Below, in pieces: positions 10,127-19,038 of a stretch of DNA of 64,000 nucleotides. Each line of letters begins with the position of its first letter. The stretch's first letter is position 1. The DNA lies in contig CAZHCW010000002.1 in the NCBI GenBank assembly GCA_964531325.1, positions 1 to 64,000 on the forward strand. Reading direction: 5' to 3'. The position numbers and the translations under genes are program-made. A model generated the notes under the pieces. That model made no database searches. It worked only from the letters and a program-made list of their open reading frames with translations, and had not been told where the DNA came from. Source of the stretch: UTCHB3 sp964531325. Its GTDB lineage: Bacteria > Bacteroidota > Ignavibacteria > Ignavibacteriales > Ignavibacteriaceae.

Positions 10127-10855
10127 ATGAAAAATTCTATAAAACTTACAATATTAATCATCTCGTTCTTGTCTATTTTGTCATTTCCGTTGAAGTCTCA
10201 GATTTCTTCCATTGATTTGTCGGGTTCCTTTTCTTCTGCCGGTTCCTTTAAGTATGCAGTCACCAAAGCAAGTGGTTTTGGTGGTGGAATCGATGTAAGT
10301 GTAAAAGTATTTAACGATTTTTATATCATAGTTAATACCGGTTACCAGTCATACTCTATTGACCAGGATTCAGCTCTCACTCAGTGGAAGTGGAATTTTT
10401 GGGATAACAGATACTACGGCAGTATCCGTGCTGATCTCACAGACACAGCAAAATATTCGCTCGTTATCACCCCCAATCAGGGGATAAACAGCGTTCCGCT
10501 TGCGTTAAAAATAGGATATGAAACCAGGATTGGTGGTCTGTCAGTAAGGCCGTATGTAGGTGCCGGAATCCTCTTTTTTAGCAGATGGTTTTTTGTTGAA
10601 GAGAACTGGACAAAAAAGCTTTCCAAACTTGACAACACATTCAATTACAGTTACAGAAATTTTGCCCCTTCAAAACAGGGTAATCCGATTATGCTACTTG
10701 GCGGGTTAAGTTTAACATATCCGTTGATAGATTACATTAGTGTAAAAGGTGAGTTCAATTATACATATTTTGTTGAGACAGAAGGAATGGGTTACTCAGA
10801 ACTTCCATTTTCAAACAATCTCAACTTCAAATTAGGTTTATCATTCAGTTATTGA
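10127..10855 (+). CDS. Predicted outer-membrane beta-barrel protein
   Basis: The protein has 242 residues and starts with a signal peptide ('MKNSIKLTILIISFLSILSFPLKSQ'). Alternating hydrophobic and polar strands with many aromatics continue to a C-terminal 'NFKLGLSFSY', matching the beta-signal of small outer-membrane barrels. No specific family is recognised. ATG 10127 is preferred because 'aggtgg' sits just upstream; two in-frame GTG codons precede it. It lies 9 bases after the PorV-like gene and 7 bases before the next barrel, inside the same operon. Confidence 0.8.
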   Translation: MKNSIKLTILIISFLSILSFPLKSQISSIDLSGSFSSAGSFKYAVTKASGFGGGIDVSVKVFNDFYIIVNTGYQSYSIDQDSALTQWKWNFWDNRYYGSIRADLTDTAKYSLVITPNQGINSVPLALKIGYETRIGGLSVRPYVGAGILFFSRWFFVEENWTKKLSKLDNTFNYSYRNFAPSKQGNPIMLLGGLSLTYPLIDYISVKGEFNYTYFVETEGMGYSELPFSNNLNFKLGLSFSY

Positions 10856-10862
10856 TCATTTT

Positions 10863-11558
10863 ATGAAAAAATTAATTACAGTTTTTGTTATTCTTTCAGT
10901 TTCGCTAATTGCGCAAGGAAAGTTTTCCGCAGGTGCCGGTTTCTCTTATCTTTTGCCGATGGGGGAACTCTCAAACAGATTCAATCCCGGCATGGGTGCA
11001 TCTCTGTTTTTTAGCAAGGATGTTTCTTCGGTTTGGACCTGGACAGGAAAACTTGAGTATTTGGTCTTCGATAAAGTTAACGAAGACAAAATGCAGATGA
11101 AACGGGAAATCCTGATTGGAACCGAAAGTAAAACATTTATCTATCCAATCAAAAATCTAAAAATGGACCTTAAAGCTTATGGGGCATCGGTTCAGGCAGA
11201 TTATTCATTCTTCAAAAACAGCTTTTTGGAAAGTAAATTTAATGTCGGATTTGGGATTTATAATTGGAATTTCAGCCGGGGAAGTTATACAGATTCACTT
11301 TTTGCACCTGACACTGCCGGAGTGAATAAACTTCAAGAACTGTTAAAAGTTCCTGCGCTGGATCAATCTGATTGGAGTGGTACATTTAATGTTGGAGCTG
11401 AGTTGGATGTACAGATTTATGATCCGGTCTGGTTTGGGATCTCAGTTAATTACAAAAACATTCTCGGCGAATTATGGTCAACATTAAAACTTGACTTCGA
11501 GAATGTTGCTTCGATGCAAATGATTGAATTGAAGGCGACTCTCAGAGCCAGGTTTTGA
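10863..11558 (+). CDS. Predicted outer-membrane beta-barrel protein
   Basis: The protein has 231 residues with a short signal peptide ('MKKLITVFVILSVSLIAQG'). The body shows beta-barrel periodicity: 'FSAGAGFSYLLPMGELS' near the start and a terminal 'MIELKATLRARF' ending in Phe. It may be an OmpA-like or OMP_b-brl barrel, but I cannot assign a named family. Its stop overlaps the start of the GHL10 lipoprotein (TGATG), indicating coupled translation. Confidence 0.8.
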   Translation: MKKLITVFVILSVSLIAQGKFSAGAGFSYLLPMGELSNRFNPGMGASLFFSKDVSSVWTWTGKLEYLVFDKVNEDKMQMKREILIGTESKTFIYPIKNLKMDLKAYGASVQADYSFFKNSFLESKFNVGFGIYNWNFSRGSYTDSLFAPDTAGVNKLQELLKVPALDQSDWSGTFNVGAELDVQIYDPVWFGISVNYKNILGELWSTLKLDFENVASMQMIELKATLRARF

Positions 11559-12763
11559 TGAGTAAATCTGTTTATTCCTTAATATTTTTTTTCACTCTGT
11601 TTTTTTTAACCGGGTGTTCAACATATAATTCTGAGTCCCAAAAACAGCCGGAGCAGTCATCCGGGGAAGCGGGAAGCCCTCCATCCATTGAAAAAACCGG
11701 TATTTCTGCCGTTAGGGGAGTTTGGTTAACGAATGTTGACAGTGATGTTCTAAAATCAAGAGAAAATATTAAGGAAGCAATCAATTTTTGTAGTGAACTT
11801 GGTATTAATACAATTTTTACCGTTGTCTGGAACAAAGGTTTTACCCTCTACCCAAGCAAGATCATGAAAGATGAGTTTGGGATTGAAATCGATACGGCAA
11901 TTTCGGGCAGAGACCCCCTTAAAGAGGTAATCGAAGAAGCCCATAAAAAGAATATCAAAGTAATAGCATGGTTTGAATTTGGGTTTGCTTCCTCCTTTAA
12001 GATTGGAGGTGGGCACCTTCTCACCGTAAAACCTGATTGGGCATCCAAAGATTTTTCAGGTGATCTTACAACCAAAAATGGTTTTGAGTGGATGAATGCT
12101 TTTAAACCTGAAGTTCAAAATTTTATGCTTGCTTTGATTAGTGAAGTTGTTGAAAATTATGATATTGATGGAATACAAGGGGATGACAGACTGCCTGCAC
12201 TTCCTTCAACCGGGGGTTATGATGAATACACAGTTGATTTGTTTAAAAAAGAGCATAATGGAATAAATCCTCCGGAGGATTATAAAAATGCGTTGTGGGT
12301 TAAATGGCGGGCTGACAAATTAACAGAATTTTGTGGTAAAATCTACCATACAGTAAAGGCAATTGACCCAAACTGCATCGTCTCGATGTCACCGAGTATT
12401 TATCCCTGGAGCAAAGAAGAATATTTGCAGGACTGGCCCGAATGGGTTAGAAGAGGTTATGTAGATCTATTATGTCCACAACTCTACCGATACACAATCG
12501 AAGAATATACCAAAGTTCTTTCCGAATCATACACCAAACACCTCCCCAAAGGATATAAACATATTTTTTACCCGGGGGTACTTCTTAAAGTAGGTGGTTA
12601 CTATCCTAAATCCGACTTCCTGCTTCAGATGATAGAAGCAAACAGGGAACTTGGCATCGAGGGAGAAGTGTTTTTCTTTTATGAAGGGATAAAGAAGTTT
12701 CCCGATTTGATGAAAAATTCAATTTACCGTGAAAAAGCGGATTTCCCAAACTTATTAAAGTAG
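11558..12763 (+). CDS. GHL10-family glycoside hydrolase lipoprotein
   Basis: The protein has 401 residues. The lipobox 'FLTGC' puts the lipidated Cys near residue 20, so it is probably membrane-anchored. The rest is a GHL10 domain (DUF187, glycosyl-hydrolase-like 10): 'AVRGVWLTNVDSDVL', 'TVVWNKGFTLYPS', 'VIAWFEFGF', 'DGIQGDDRLPALP' and 'SPSIYPW'. E. coli DigH (YddW) of this superfamily cleaves stem-peptide-free peptidoglycan glycans, so a role in cell-wall or glycan turnover is plausible; the substrate is not proven. ATG 11558 overlaps the upstream stop. A paralogue follows 4 bases later with the same motifs but a different anchoring mode. Confidence 0.9.
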   Translation: MSKSVYSLIFFFTLFFLTGCSTYNSESQKQPEQSSGEAGSPPSIEKTGISAVRGVWLTNVDSDVLKSRENIKEAINFCSELGINTIFTVVWNKGFTLYPSKIMKDEFGIEIDTAISGRDPLKEVIEEAHKKNIKVIAWFEFGFASSFKIGGGHLLTVKPDWASKDFSGDLTTKNGFEWMNAFKPEVQNFMLALISEVVENYDIDGIQGDDRLPALPSTGGYDEYTVDLFKKEHNGINPPEDYKNALWVKWRADKLTEFCGKIYHTVKAIDPNCIVSMSPSIYPWSKEEYLQDWPEWVRRGYVDLLCPQLYRYTIEEYTKVLSESYTKHLPKGYKHIFYPGVLLKVGGYYPKSDFLLQMIEANRELGIEGEVFFFYEGIKKFPDLMKNSIYREKADFPNLLK

Positions 12764-12767
12764 TTTC

Positions 12768-14651
12768 ATGACCAAAAGATTTTTGTTGTTATTGATATTA
12801 AGCACAACTCTGTCCTTCTCTCAATCTTTAAAAGAGATGAGAGCGGTGTGGATAACCAATGTTGACAGTGATGTCTTATTTGATGATACAAAAATTGCTT
12901 CAGCAATGGATTACCTTGCCTCGATTGGGGTTAATGTTGTTTTTCCGGTTGTATGGAATAAAGGATATACACTCTATCCGAGCAGGATAATGGACTCACT
13001 TTTTCAAAAACCGATAATCCCACAGTTTGCAGGAAGAGACCCGCTAAAAAAGATTATTATTGAAGCCCACAGAAACGGAATTGAAGTTATCCCATGGTTC
13101 GAGTTTGGGTTTTCGAGTAGTTATTCAGAGAATGGGGGACATCTTATCGCTGCAAGACCTCAATGGGCAGGGAAAAACAGTTCAGGTGCTCTTCTTGTTA
13201 AAAACGGATTCGACTGGATGGCGGGGACCAATCCTGAGGTACAGGATTTTTTGATTTCACTAACCACCGAAGTACTCGATAATTATGAAGTTGATGGTGT
13301 TCAGGGTGACGACAGACTTCCGGCTATGCCAATTGAAGGAGGTTACGACAGCGTTACTGTTTCGATTTACAAATCTGAAAACGGCGGACAAAATCCTCCT
13401 GTTAATTATTATGATCAAGGATGGAAAAAGTGGCGTGCAGACAAATTGTCAAATTTTCTTGCAAGATGGCGGGACAGTGTAAAGACACGCAGTGAAAATT
13501 ATATTCTTTCGGTGGCACCAAGTGTATATCCATGGGGACTTGACAATTATCTGCAGGATTCAAAAACATGGGTGGATTCATCTCTCATCGACAATTTTAT
13601 TCCCCAGCTTTACCGTACAGACATAATTTCCTATAGATTTGAACTTGGATCAGCTCTTAACTACATCTCACTTTCAAAGCGGGATATCTTTTTTGCGGGA
13701 GTGCTTGCAAAAGCAGGCAGTTATGTGATTACTCCCCAGCTTCTAAAAGAATCGATTGCTGAAAACAGAGCAAAAGGGGTGAAGGGTGAAAGTCTCTTCT
13801 TCTACGAAGCACTAAAGGCGAACGGTGGCGCACTGGGAGACACTCTCAAGCGATTGTACAGCGTACCGGCAACACTTCCATACAGGGGTGACAATCGCTG
13901 GCGTCCTGTGTCTTCTGTGATTAATGAAGACAGTTCAACAAATACAATAAGGACCGGATTTTGGGAACAGGTAAATGTATTAGGATTTAACCCCAAAATT
14001 TATTGGAGTAAAGATACAGCAGATGTTTCGTTCGAATGGCAATTTGATGTAAAAGTGCCTGCATGGTATAGCGTTTACGCCTACCTGATCCCTAATTTTC
14101 TTTTCAGTGAATATGCAAATTACACAATATATACGGGGGGCGATTCTGTTTCGACAGTTGTGAGCCAAAGAGACAATGCCAATAAATCGTGGACAAAACT
14201 TGGTGATGCCTATGTTACTCCTGGTAAAAAAACGGTGTTAAAACTTGACAACAGTCTTTTGGAAACAGGGAAATATATAATAGCGGACGCCACCATGTTA
14301 ATTCTGAACAGGAAACTCTCTCCTGATGTGGTTGTTACTTCAGTGGATGATCATGTTTTTGGTGAATTACTTCCCATACCCGGCGAATATGAACTTGCAC
14401 AGAATTTTCCAAATCCATTCAATCCTGAAACAAAAATCAGATTTTCGCTTCCCAAATCAGGTTTTGTTACACTAAAAATTTATGATGTTACAGGGCGACT
14501 GATCACTACTCTTCTAAATGAACAGAAGAATTCCGGTCATCATGAAGTTGTGTTTAATTCAGGTGATTTAAATCTACCAAGTGGTGTTTATATCTATCGA
14601 CTGACAGCAGAACAGTTTAGCAGTTCGGCGAAGATGGTCCTTTTGAAGTAG
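12768..14651 (+). CDS. GHL10-family glycoside hydrolase with golvesin-like and T9SS sorting domains
   Basis: The protein has 627 residues with a signal peptide ('FLLLLILSTTLSFSQ'). The GHL10 catalytic region (about 20-350) mirrors its neighbour: 'AVWITNVDSDVL', 'VVWNKGYTLYPSR', 'DGVQGDDRLPAMP', 'APSVYPWG'. Residues about 370-510 resemble a golvesin C-terminal-like beta-sandwich ('FWEQVNVLG', 'KYIIADATMLILN'). The last about 85 residues are a T9SS type A sorting domain ('NFPNPFNPETKIRFSL', 'GVYIYRLTAEQF'). It is thus the cell-surface or secreted version of the preceding lipoprotein paralogue, and the tandem pair probably arose by duplication. It ends the operon that starts with the TonB-dependent receptor; a tandem octamer repeat begins at its stop codon. 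Confidence 0.9.
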   Translation: MTKRFLLLLILSTTLSFSQSLKEMRAVWITNVDSDVLFDDTKIASAMDYLASIGVNVVFPVVWNKGYTLYPSRIMDSLFQKPIIPQFAGRDPLKKIIIEAHRNGIEVIPWFEFGFSSSYSENGGHLIAARPQWAGKNSSGALLVKNGFDWMAGTNPEVQDFLISLTTEVLDNYEVDGVQGDDRLPAMPIEGGYDSVTVSIYKSENGGQNPPVNYYDQGWKKWRADKLSNFLARWRDSVKTRSENYILSVAPSVYPWGLDNYLQDSKTWVDSSLIDNFIPQLYRTDIISYRFELGSALNYISLSKRDIFFAGVLAKAGSYVITPQLLKESIAENRAKGVKGESLFFYEALKANGGALGDTLKRLYSVPATLPYRGDNRWRPVSSVINEDSSTNTIRTGFWEQVNVLGFNPKIYWSKDTADVSFEWQFDVKVPAWYSVYAYLIPNFLFSEYANYTIYTGGDSVSTVVSQRDNANKSWTKLGDAYVTPGKKTVLKLDNSLLETGKYIIADATMLILNRKLSPDVVVTSVDDHVFGELLPIPGEYELAQNFPNPFNPETKIRFSLPKSGFVTLKIYDVTGRLITTLLNEQKNSGHHEVVFNSGDLNLPSGVYIYRLTAEQFSSSAKMVLLK

Positions 14652-14722
14652 AACCTCGGAACCTCAGAACTTCGGAACCTCAGAACTTCAGAACCTCAGA
14701 ACTTCAGAACCTCAGAGCTTGA
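14651..14722. repeat. Exact 9-copy 8-bp tandem repeat
   Basis: Nine back-to-back octamers of form GAAC(C/T)TC(A/G) fill exactly 72 bases. Types GAACCTCA and GAACTTCA largely alternate, giving a 16-bp higher-order unit. Only the last copy is degenerate (GAGCTTGA). The array begins on the last base of the preceding stop codon and lies between convergent genes. Confidence 0.9.
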
Positions 14723-14765
14723 GAGTTTTAAACCAATAGCCTTGGAATTCATTCAAAGGACCATC

Positions 14766-15242
14766 TCAATTCACGATTTTTGGGAGTGAACCATGGAACT
14801 GGACGATTAACCAGCGGGAACCTTTTTTCTCGAGAATGCCGGTGTATCTGATGTTTTTATTTTCGAATACTCCCTTGGGTGTTTGGTATTCCTGATCGGC
14901 GATAACTGCAAACCATGCGGTGGTTTTTGAAGCAGAAATTCTGATTTCTTTACATTTAATCGAAAAATGGGCACCCTGTATCTTTTTGGCAGAATTTATA
15001 AAATGTTGTCTTGCCTCATCCCAACCAAAAAATTCTGATTTATCATATAAACCAAAAACCACCAATTCAGGTGATTTGAACCATAATGTGTCGTGGGAAA
15101 GAGTATCCCTGTTTTCAAATGCTTTAAATACTTTATCTATTGTATTAAAAACCATCAAATCGTTGTCAACAGGCTTATTTTCTTTGATACATCCTGAAAA
15201 GAACAGGAGAGTGACAGTAAGGCTAAAAAAAATCGTTTTCAT
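14766..15242 (-). CDS. SnoaL-like / NTF2-fold lipoprotein
   Basis: The protein has 158 residues from the preferred ATG at 15242 ('MKTIFFSLTVTLLFFSGC'), which gives a clean lipoprotein signal with Cys in 'FFSGC'. A further upstream ATG would add only a lysine-rich leader. The mature part resembles the SnoaL / DUF4440 NTF2-like fold: 'VFKAFENRDT', 'VVFGLYDKSEFFGWDEARQHF', 'GILEKKGSRWLIVQFHGS'. Such domains bind small molecules or catalyse varied reactions; no function is assigned. It is divergent from the alkylation-repair gene. Confidence 0.82.
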   Translation of the reverse strand: MKTIFFSLTVTLLFFSGCIKENKPVDNDLMVFNTIDKVFKAFENRDTLSHDTLWFKSPELVVFGLYDKSEFFGWDEARQHFINSAKKIQGAHFSIKCKEIRISASKTTAWFAVIADQEYQTPKGVFENKNIRYTGILEKKGSRWLIVQFHGSLPKIVN

Positions 15243-15303
15243 ACCAAGCTTCTTTTTTTTAATATGCAATATAGAATTTTTAATTACATGAAGAGAGAAT
15301 AAA

Positions 15304-15984
15304 ATGACAGTTGATCAAATTATTGAGTGGTTAGATGAAAATCAAGATGAAAGGGGTATCAAAGCCTGGGAAAGGTTGAGGTACTCCGATATCTCAACTT
15401 ATGGTATTGGATTAACCAAACTGCGGAAGTTTGCAAAAGGAATAAAAAAGGATGCTGATTTAGCGAAAGAACTCTGGGACAAACCGGTTTATGACATGAA
15501 GATTATTTCAATTCTTGTGGATGAACCAAAAAAACTTACTCGCCAAAGACTTGAAGAGCAATTAAAGGACCTCGATTTCTGGATGTTAAGCCATGCTTAC
15601 ACAGGTTCTTTTTTAGCACTCTCTCCGATTAAAAGCGAAATAGCTTATGAATGGCTAAATTCAAAAGATGATATTAAAAGGAGAATCGCATTTGCGTTAA
15701 TAGTTGGTGTCCTGAATGCAGAAAAACCATTTAATGAAGAATTTGCTGCTGCTTTAATTGATCGTATTGAAGCAGAAATACAATCAGAAGAGAATTTTGT
15801 TAAGGATCAGATGAACTATGCTTTGTTTGGTCTTGGGAAAATGAGTAAAGCTTTGCATTCAAAAGCACTTGCAGCAGCGAAAAAAATTGGGAAAGTGGAT
15901 GTTGACTATGGTGATAATTCATGTGAAGCTCCAGACTGTGTTAAACACCTTACTTCACCCAGGGTTTTGGAAAGTTTTTCTTAA
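15304..15984 (+). CDS. DNA alkylation repair protein (AlkD-like HEAT-repeat family)
   Basis: The protein has 226 residues and is all-helical in character, matching the DNA alkylation repair enzyme family (PF08713, AlkC/AlkD-like HEAT-repeat glycosylases). Family-like segments are 'YGIGLTKLRKFAKGI', 'LDFWMLSHAYTG' and 'RRIAFALIVGVL'. The C-terminal 'YGDNSCEAPDCVKHL' is typical of the shorter bacterial subgroup. These enzymes excise N3/N7-alkylated purines; the exact substrate is inferred from the family only. An 'aagagagaataaa' stretch provides the ribosome site. Its 3' end is 6 bases from the convergent recG end. Confidence 0.87.
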   Translation: MTVDQIIEWLDENQDERGIKAWERLRYSDISTYGIGLTKLRKFAKGIKKDADLAKELWDKPVYDMKIISILVDEPKKLTRQRLEEQLKDLDFWMLSHAYTGSFLALSPIKSEIAYEWLNSKDDIKRRIAFALIVGVLNAEKPFNEEFAAALIDRIEAEIQSEENFVKDQMNYALFGLGKMSKALHSKALAAAKKIGKVDVDYGDNSCEAPDCVKHLTSPRVLESFS

Positions 15985-15990
15985 GAAGGA

Positions 15991-18186
15991 TTAGCCAACC
16001 CCGTAATAGTTCTCCCGGATTTGTAATTCCCGTTCGAGGGTGGTTCCAATTACACTATATTCGGGCAATCTAAAATCAGGATCTTTATTGATGATTAATT
16101 GTGCTTCTTCTTTAGCTTTAAACATTATCGCTGAGTCATTTGCAATATCACAATATTTAAAATCTGGGATTCCGCTCTGTTTTTTTCCAAAAATATCACC
16201 GGGACCCCTCATTTTCAGGTCTATTTCTGATAATCTAAAGCCATCATTACTCTCTTCCATGGCTTTAAGACGGGTTATTGACCTTAACCTTTCCAATAAT
16301 TGTTGAGGCATAAATTCAACTTTTTGTTTGAATCTGGAAGCCGTTGCCATAATTTCATCTTTTGTTACGAGAATACAGTACGATTGTTCAACACCTCTTC
16401 CTATCCTTCCTCGTAACTGATGAAGTTGAGAAAGTCCAAATCTGTGTGCATCATGGATCAACATCACAGAGGCATTCGGAATATCAACTCCTACTTCAAC
16501 CACAGTTGTAGAAACCAGAACATCAAAGTCACCGGCGGCAAACCCGTTCATTATCTCTTCTTTCTCTTTCCATTTCATTCTGCCATGAATCAGGGCAATT
16601 TTAAGATGTGGTAGAAAATTAGTCGAAATTTCAGTAAAGCCCTCTTCGGCAGCTTTCAGATCCAATTTTTCTGATTCTTCAACAAGAGGGAATACAATAA
16701 AAGCCTGTCTACCTTTTTTCACTTCATTATCGATAAATTTATAAATACCCGAAAGAGCTGATTCTCCTCTTAGAGCAGTTTTAACAGGGATTCTGTTCGC
16801 CGGCAATTCATCAATAATTGAAACATCCAACTCACCAAACACAGTAAGTGAAAGAGTTCTTGGAATAGGGGTTGCTGTCATTACAAGCACATCAGGCGTT
16901 TCTGATTTTTTCATCAGTCTTGCCCTTTGTTCAACACCAAAACGATGTTGCTCATCAATGATTATAAAACCTAAAGATTTAAACTCAACCTGATCTTCAA
17001 AAAGGGCATGCGTTCCCACCAAGATATTGACCTCACCTGATTGAAGTCCTGTGAAAATTTGTTTTCGTTCTTTGGCAGTTGTACTTCCTGTTAAAAGTTC
17101 AATATTTACATGATATGTTGAATTAAATTTTGCTGCTGATTCAAGCATTTTCTTAATTGACTTAAAATGCTGGTAGGCAAGAACTTCGGTTGGTACCATT
17201 AAAGCACATTGGTAGCCGGAATCTATGGCTATCGACATAGCAATTAGCGAGACAACTGTCTTACCGCTTCCGACATCTCCCTGTAAAAGTCTCATCATTG
17301 GTGAAGGAGAGAACATGTCGAGTTTTATCTCGTGTAATACTTTTAACTGGGCTTTAGTTAACGAGAACGGTAGTGAATTGATGAGATTTATTACAAGTGA
17401 TGTTTTAATTCCAAATTGTATTCCACTATCAGATTGTTTATATCGCTCCCGTTTTGAAAGAGCAAACAATTGAAAATAGAAAAATTCTTCAAATTTGAGA
17501 CGGATCATTGATTTGTTTACCATCCCGAGTGAATCGGGCTGATGCATCTGTTTGATGGTTTCTTTTAATCCGGGGAGGTCATGTTTAGCCAAAATATCGG
17601 TTGGGAGAGTCTCTTCAACAAAATTCAGATAAGCCGATAGAGCCTTATCAATAATTCTTCTGATCCCCATCTCACCAAGATTTGCTTCTTTAAAAAACTG
17701 ATTTACAGAATAGACAGGGATGATTTTGCCCGTGTTGAAGAAGTTCTCGCTCTCTTCCGTTGTCAGTTTATCAAATCCGGGATGAATCAATTGGAAGTCA
17801 CCCCGTTTAGAGAGAGATGGTTTACCGGATAGTGCTACGACTTGTCCGGATACGAAAGTTTTTGCAAAATATTCACTTCCCTGAAACCATAGACAATCGA
17901 GTTCTCCGGTTTTGTCACTAACCCTTACAGCAAGAATTTTCTTTTTCCCGTAGTTCATCACTTTTGATTCCTGAACCTTGCCGATCAGAGTCAGCTCACC
18001 GGTAAATCCTTTCCTCACATAAGAATAAGCTTTTTCAATTGAAAGTATGGTAGTTCTGTCGATATGTCGAAACGGGAAGTAAAAGAGGAGGTCTCGAATA
18101 GTGGCGAGACCTGCAGATTTAAAGGCTTTGGCTCTTGCAGGCCCTACTAACGGAAGAACACTGAGTGGGGAAGCAAGCCTGTCCAT
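15991..18186 (-). CDS. recG: ATP-dependent DNA helicase RecG
   Basis: RecG (731 residues here) is a superfamily 2 helicase that remodels stalled forks and branched DNA. The N-terminal wedge/OB region (about 50-150) includes 'LTLIGKVQESKVM'. Helicase motifs run in order: Walker A 'GDVGSGKTVV', 'IIIDEQHRFGVEQR' (motif II, DEQH), 'VMTATPIPRTL' (motif III) and 'QLRGRIGRG' (motif VI). It is the last gene of a leftward set with DHH phosphoesterase, pepA and an EcsC-family gene; the gap to the EcsC gene is 9 bases. Identification is firm. Confidence 0.96.
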   Translation of the reverse strand: MDRLASPLSVLPLVGPARAKAFKSAGLATIRDLLFYFPFRHIDRTTILSIEKAYSYVRKGFTGELTLIGKVQESKVMNYGKKKILAVRVSDKTGELDCLWFQGSEYFAKTFVSGQVVALSGKPSLSKRGDFQLIHPGFDKLTTEESENFFNTGKIIPVYSVNQFFKEANLGEMGIRRIIDKALSAYLNFVEETLPTDILAKHDLPGLKETIKQMHQPDSLGMVNKSMIRLKFEEFFYFQLFALSKRERYKQSDSGIQFGIKTSLVINLINSLPFSLTKAQLKVLHEIKLDMFSPSPMMRLLQGDVGSGKTVVSLIAMSIAIDSGYQCALMVPTEVLAYQHFKSIKKMLESAAKFNSTYHVNIELLTGSTTAKERKQIFTGLQSGEVNILVGTHALFEDQVEFKSLGFIIIDEQHRFGVEQRARLMKKSETPDVLVMTATPIPRTLSLTVFGELDVSIIDELPANRIPVKTALRGESALSGIYKFIDNEVKKGRQAFIVFPLVEESEKLDLKAAEEGFTEISTNFLPHLKIALIHGRMKWKEKEEIMNGFAAGDFDVLVSTTVVEVGVDIPNASVMLIHDAHRFGLSQLHQLRGRIGRGVEQSYCILVTKDEIMATASRFKQKVEFMPQQLLERLRSITRLKAMEESNDGFRLSEIDLKMRGPGDIFGKKQSGIPDFKYCDIANDSAIMFKAKEEAQLIINKDPDFRLPEYSVIGTTLERELQIRENYYGVG

Positions 18187-18195
18187 AGATGGCTG

Positions 18196-19038
18196 TTAAC
18201 TTTCTTTGCCCGATTTCAGTCGTTGTGAGATCCGGTTGTATTCTGATTCAATAAGTTCCGGGGTATATTTTCGTTCAAGTCTTCTGATTGTAAAATGGGC
18301 AGAAGCTATATCCTGATAAAAATCGGTGAAAAGGTAATTTATAGTTGCTCCTCCCGCAGCTCCTATAACGGGGGTTGCCTGCCCTGCAAATTTAATAACC
18401 ACATTTTGGCTGAATCGTTCTGCTATTTTACCCAGGAATTTTGCTAACAGTCCTGTGGTCATGTCACCTGCGAGTAGTGATTCAAGTCTTCCGGCAAGCA
18501 TGGCAATCTCGCGTGACAACAAAATTCTGATTGCATAATAAGAAGAGTTCACTGCATCATCTGCTTTGTTTTTTGATCCAAATGCAAAAACCTGCACGCA
18601 GTTAAGCCGGGTTTCGAGTGAAGACATATCTTCGCCATTCATTTTGGCAATTTCAGCAATTGATCTGAGCATAACAGTAGTCGTAAGAGGGAGTTCTATA
18701 GCCAGAGCAGTAAAACCGAATAATCCCGCACCACCGCCAAGCATACTTGCAACAAGTTTATGGATTTTTTTTGAATCTTTTTGAGTATTTGATTCCACAT
18801 ATTCAAGACTTTTTACTGCCAGATCGGTCCCTTTAAGCAGCGCATCATTTGTAATGTCTGTTATTTTGTTTTTGCTTCCTTCGGGAAGTTTATCGATCAA
18901 TTTTTCGATTGGCGAGCCAATAAAATTAGACACTTTTATGAACAGAGATGGATTTTCAATTACAAAAACGCATTTTTCAAGTTCGAGGTAATCGTTATAC
19001 TCAATATTTGCGGAGAAAAGATCGGGTTCGGTACTCAT
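18196..19038 (-). CDS. EcsC-family protein
   Basis: The protein has 280 residues and matches the EcsC family (named from the Bacillus ecs locus; molecular function unresolved). Recognisable segments are 'GGGAGLFGFTALAIELPLTTTVMLRSIAEIA', split here by a Gly-rich turn, and 'RLNCVQVFAFG'. The middle carries hydrophobic amphipathic helices, suggesting membrane association rather than a full transporter. Its start overlaps the stop of pepA by four bases (ATGA), so translation is probably coupled. Confidence 0.87.
   Translation of the reverse strand: MSTEPDLFSANIEYNDYLELEKCVFVIENPSLFIKVSNFIGSPIEKLIDKLPEGSKNKITDITNDALLKGTDLAVKSLEYVESNTQKDSKKIHKLVASMLGGGAGLFGFTALAIELPLTTTVMLRSIAEIAKMNGEDMSSLETRLNCVQVFAFGSKNKADDAVNSSYYAIRILLSREIAMLAGRLESLLAGDMTTGLLAKFLGKIAERFSQNVVIKFAGQATPVIGAAGGATINYLFTDFYQDIASAHFTIRRLERKYTPELIESEYNRISQRLKSGKES

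Noticed and set aside
14920..15291. A 123-codon frame antisense to the SnoaL-like lipoprotein gene
   Set aside because: The opposite strand encodes a convincing lipobox and domain; the antisense frame has no family features and no ribosome site.
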